Notes under the pieces: model-generated
The model's input: only the letters and a program-made list of their open reading frames with translations
Told to the model about the DNA's origin: nothing
Database searches by the model: none
Made by a program: the position numbers and the translations under genes
In this document: positions 6,293 through 8,126 of the stretch, one piece after another
How the letters are laid out: every line of letters begins with the position of its first letter
Numbering within the stretch: position 1 is the first letter of the stretch
Source of the DNA: Planctomycetaceae bacterium
GTDB lineage: Bacteria; Planctomycetota; Planctomycetia; Planctomycetales; Planctomycetaceae
Length of the DNA: 8,126 nt
Assembly: GCA_947463775.1 (NCBI GenBank)
Contig: CANHVD010000234.1
Coordinates: forward strand, 1-8,126
Direction of reading: 5' to 3'

Positions 6293-6316
6293 ATTTGAAA
6301 TTTCAAATTTGAAATT
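6293..6316. repeat. Overlapping AT-rich palindromes (alternating TTTGAAA/TTTCAAA units)
   Basis: Three consecutive 7-base units, TTTGAAA, TTTCAAA and TTTGAAA (6294-6314), give two overlapping perfect palindromes, 6293-6308 (16 bases) and 6299-6316 (18 bases). They lie 22 bases after the manC stop and 34 bases before the promoter of the next gene. A related TTTGAGATTTGG stands just upstream at the manC stop. The block could fold at the manC mRNA 3' end, bind a regulator, or be a dispersed intergenic repeat. No T-run follows. Confidence 0.6.
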
Positions 6317-6349
6317 CCCGAGCCGCCGGAGTCGCATGGTCATTCACGC

Positions 6350-6378
6350 ATGACATTCCTCGGTCGATCGATCATAAT
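6350..6378 (+). promoter_or_regulatory. Sigma70-type promoter for the DUF1501 gene
   Basis: ATGACA (6350-6355, 5 of 6 to TTGACA) and CATAAT (6373-6378, 5 of 6 to TATAAT) are separated by the ideal 17 bases. Transcription would start near 6385, giving a leader of about 48 bases to ATG 6433. It is the best-formed promoter I found in the window. Confidence 0.6.
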
Positions 6379-6432
6379 CATGCACAGCTGAACATGACCT
6401 TCCTCACAAAGCCCTGCTGAAGAATCCCTCCC

Positions 6433-7890
6433 ATGGCTCAAAACTTCTGCGGACGAACTCGACGCGAAATGCTCTGGCAGACCGGCTCCGGTTTTGCCGG
6501 AGTTGCGATGACAGCTCTTATGGATCGCGACGGCTTTCTGGCAAGCCAGTCCGTCGCTGCGGATGGTGAAACGCCTTTCGCAAATCCACTGGCTCCAAAG
6601 CAGTCTCACTTCGAACCCAAAGCAAAGAACGTCATCTTCCTGTACATGTATGGCGGGCCAAGTCAGGTCGACACGTTCGACTACAAGCCTTCGATGTATG
6701 GCATGGATGGCAAAACCATCGAGGTCAAAACCTTCGGTCGAGGCGGTCATCGGAATCAGGGTCGAATCGTCGAACCTCGCTGGAAGTTCAAGCAATACGG
6801 CCAATGCGGAAAGTGGATCAGTGATCTCTTCCCGAATCTCGGCACCTGTGCAGACGACATTGCCTTCATTCATTCGATGACAGCGGATTCGCCTATTCAC
6901 GGGTCCGCCATGCTGATGATGAACTCAGGGAGAATCCTGAGCGGTAATCCGTGCCTGGGCTCGTGGGTCAACTACGGACTCGGCAGCGTGAATGAAGACC
7001 TGCCGGGATTCGTGGTAATGCTGGATCCACGAGGCGGCCCGATCAGCGGCTCCAAGAACTGGAGCAGCGGATACATGCCGGCGACTTATCAGGCTACCGT
7101 CATGCGTTCCGGCGCGAATCCGATTCTTGACCTGTCGCCACCTTCAGAACTGGCCGGCGGCGCGCAAAGAAAACTGCTGGACACACTGCGAAGCTACAAC
7201 GAAGAGCACCTCGCTCCTCGAAATGACAACTCGAACCTGGCTGCTCGTATCGCCAGCTATGAGTTGGCCTATCGCATGCAGTCACAGGCTCCGGAAGCTG
7301 TTGATATTTCTCAGGAGACTCAGGCGACTCAGGAGCTGTACGGCCTGAATGATCCGAAGAGCGAAAAGTTCGGGCGTCAGTGTTTGCTGGCTCGTCGTAT
7401 GGTCGAACGAGGCGTCCGCTTCGTGCAGATTTATTCCGGTGGTGCTCACAACGACGACAACTGGGATGCTCACACGGACATGGAAGCCAACCATAATCTG
7501 CATGCGGGCGAAACCGACAAGCCGATCGCCGGGTTGATTAAGGACCTCAAGGAACGAGGACTCCTGAAGGACACGCTGATCGTCTGGGGCGGTGAGTTCG
7601 GTCGTCAGCCAACGGCGGAGTACGCTACGGGCAGCGGTCGCGATCACAACAGCTACGGCTTCACCACCTGGATGGCCGGAGGCGGCATCAAGGGCGGCAC
7701 AACGGTCGGGACAACTGATGAAATCGGCAGTCGTGCGGTTGACGATGTGTTCCATGTCAAACATATGCACGCCACGGTTCTGCATCAGTTGGGGCTTGAT
7801 CCAGCGAAGCTGACGTACTTCTTTGGTGGCCTCGACAATTCGCTGGTTGGCGTGGAAGGTGCTCAGCCGATCTGGAAAATGATGTCGTAA
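6433..7890 (+). CDS. DUF1501 family protein, Tat-exported, full length
   Basis: A complete 485-residue DUF1501 protein. The leader has a twin-arginine motif, TRREMLW (9-15), followed by a mildly hydrophobic stretch GSGFAGVAMTALM, so export by Tat is likely. The family's alkaline-phosphatase-like fold shows as NVIFLYMYGGPSQVDTFDYKP (66-86), HSMTADSPIHGSAMLMMNSG (147-166), FVQIYSGGAHNDDNWDAH (330-347), TLIVWGGEFGRQP (381-393), SGRDHN (401-406) and HVKHMHATVLHQLGLD (441-456). The Asp and His residues in these blocks are the probable metal ligands. Substrate is unknown; in planctomycetes such genes usually sit next to a DUF1549/DUF1553 gene, but none adjoins this one. It has its own promoter (6350-6378) and terminator (7934-7967), so it is probably monocistronic. 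The ribosome binding site is poor (GAAGAA region). It belongs to a different subgroup from the DUF1501 protein at 1-875. Confidence 0.95.
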   Translation: MAQNFCGRTRREMLWQTGSGFAGVAMTALMDRDGFLASQSVAADGETPFANPLAPKQSHFEPKAKNVIFLYMYGGPSQVDTFDYKPSMYGMDGKTIEVKTFGRGGHRNQGRIVEPRWKFKQYGQCGKWISDLFPNLGTCADDIAFIHSMTADSPIHGSAMLMMNSGRILSGNPCLGSWVNYGLGSVNEDLPGFVVMLDPRGGPISGSKNWSSGYMPATYQATVMRSGANPILDLSPPSELAGGAQRKLLDTLRSYNEEHLAPRNDNSNLAARIASYELAYRMQSQAPEAVDISQETQATQELYGLNDPKSEKFGRQCLLARRMVERGVRFVQIYSGGAHNDDNWDAHTDMEANHNLHAGETDKPIAGLIKDLKERGLLKDTLIVWGGEFGRQPTAEYATGSGRDHNSYGFTTWMAGGGIKGGTTVGTTDEIGSRAVDDVFHVKHMHATVLHQLGLDPAKLTYFFGGLDNSLVGVEGAQPIWKMMS

Positions 7891-7933
7891 ACAGCGGCCC
7901 CCGTGTGAAATACGCGGAAGTAACAACCAAAAC

Positions 7934-7967
7934 AAACAGCCCCATGCAGATGCATGGGGCTGTTTTT
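7934..7967 (+). terminator. Strong intrinsic terminator of the DUF1501 gene
   Basis: AAACAGCCCCATGCA (7934-7948) pairs perfectly with its complement at 7951-7965, leaving GA at the tip (in practice a 4-base loop on a 14-bp stem), and the T-run 7963-7967 is followed by GTT. It lies 43 bases after the stop codon. The A-rich left side (CAAAACAAAC) would let it also work in reverse. Confidence 0.92.
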
Positions 7968-8126
7968 GTTCACTTATTCCGCTGGCCATAATCACAAGCC
8001 GCAACTGGGATCACAGGACACTGCGCCCGACAATTATCGCGATCACAGTCGCCTGCGGCTTGCCGTTAAACGAAATGCAAGCACGCCACAATCACCACTC
8101 GCCAAGTTCCTGCTGCAGTTCGCACC
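7968..8126. other. Non-coding right end with a possible dispersed repeat
   Basis: No supported gene. CAAGCCGCA (7995-8003) and TGCGGCTTG (8054-8062) are a perfect 9-base inverted repeat 50 bases apart. GATCACAG occurs twice (8009-8016 and 8041-8048). The block 8051-8072, read on the minus strand (TTTAACGGCAAGCCGCAGGC), resembles a sequence I recall from many planctomycete intergenic regions, where it yields spurious C-termini such as RLTASRRR; in this window one minus frame indeed reads that way before a stop. Confidence 0.4.

Overview
The window looks like ordinary chromosome from a member of the Planctomycetota. The strongest clue is two DUF1501 proteins with twin-arginine-type leaders, a family greatly expanded in that phylum. 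An OmpA-like lipoprotein, a PP2C phosphatase, CsrA, a stand-alone receiver and a monofunctional mannose-1-phosphate guanylyltransferase fit this, as do long intergenic gaps and moderately GC-rich codon use. I cannot name the genus. I see no tRNA, rRNA, CRISPR array, insertion sequence or phage gene.

Left half (1-3500): four genes lie head to tail on the minus strand. In transcription order they are an OmpA/MotB-type lipoprotein (3500-2682), a PIG-L/LmbE deacetylase (2587-1838), a PP2C protein phosphatase (1656-916) and the N-terminal 291 codons of a DUF1501 protein (875 to beyond the left edge). The gaps are 94, 181 and 40 bases, so only the PP2C-DUF1501 pair is tightly spaced. This last gene has no stop codon inside the window and is easily missed by an ORF search that requires complete frames.

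Middle (3501-4771): a 742-base gap separates the divergent lipoprotein gene and csrA. It holds a terminator-like hairpin inside a possible branched fold, a repeat-hairpin-repeat module, and a csrA leader with GGA motifs at the ribosome binding site, which suggests CsrA may control its own translation. csrA (4243-4431) encodes a complete 62-residue CsrA. A further 340 bases without a convincing gene follow.

Right half (4772-8126): a single-domain response regulator (4772-5176) and manC (5195-6271) are 18 bases apart and probably co-transcribed. After AT-rich tandem palindromes comes a self-contained unit: a good sigma70-type promoter (6350-6378), a full-length DUF1501 gene (6433-7890) and a strong intrinsic terminator (7934-7967). 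The last 160 bases look non-coding and include a segment that may be a dispersed planctomycete repeat.

Taken together, the genes concern the cell envelope and its control: an outer-membrane/peptidoglycan lipoprotein, a sugar-nucleotide enzyme, exported DUF1501 proteins, and three regulators (PP2C, CsrA, receiver). I found no clear case for a new multi-gene system. The most testable novelty is the csrA leader.
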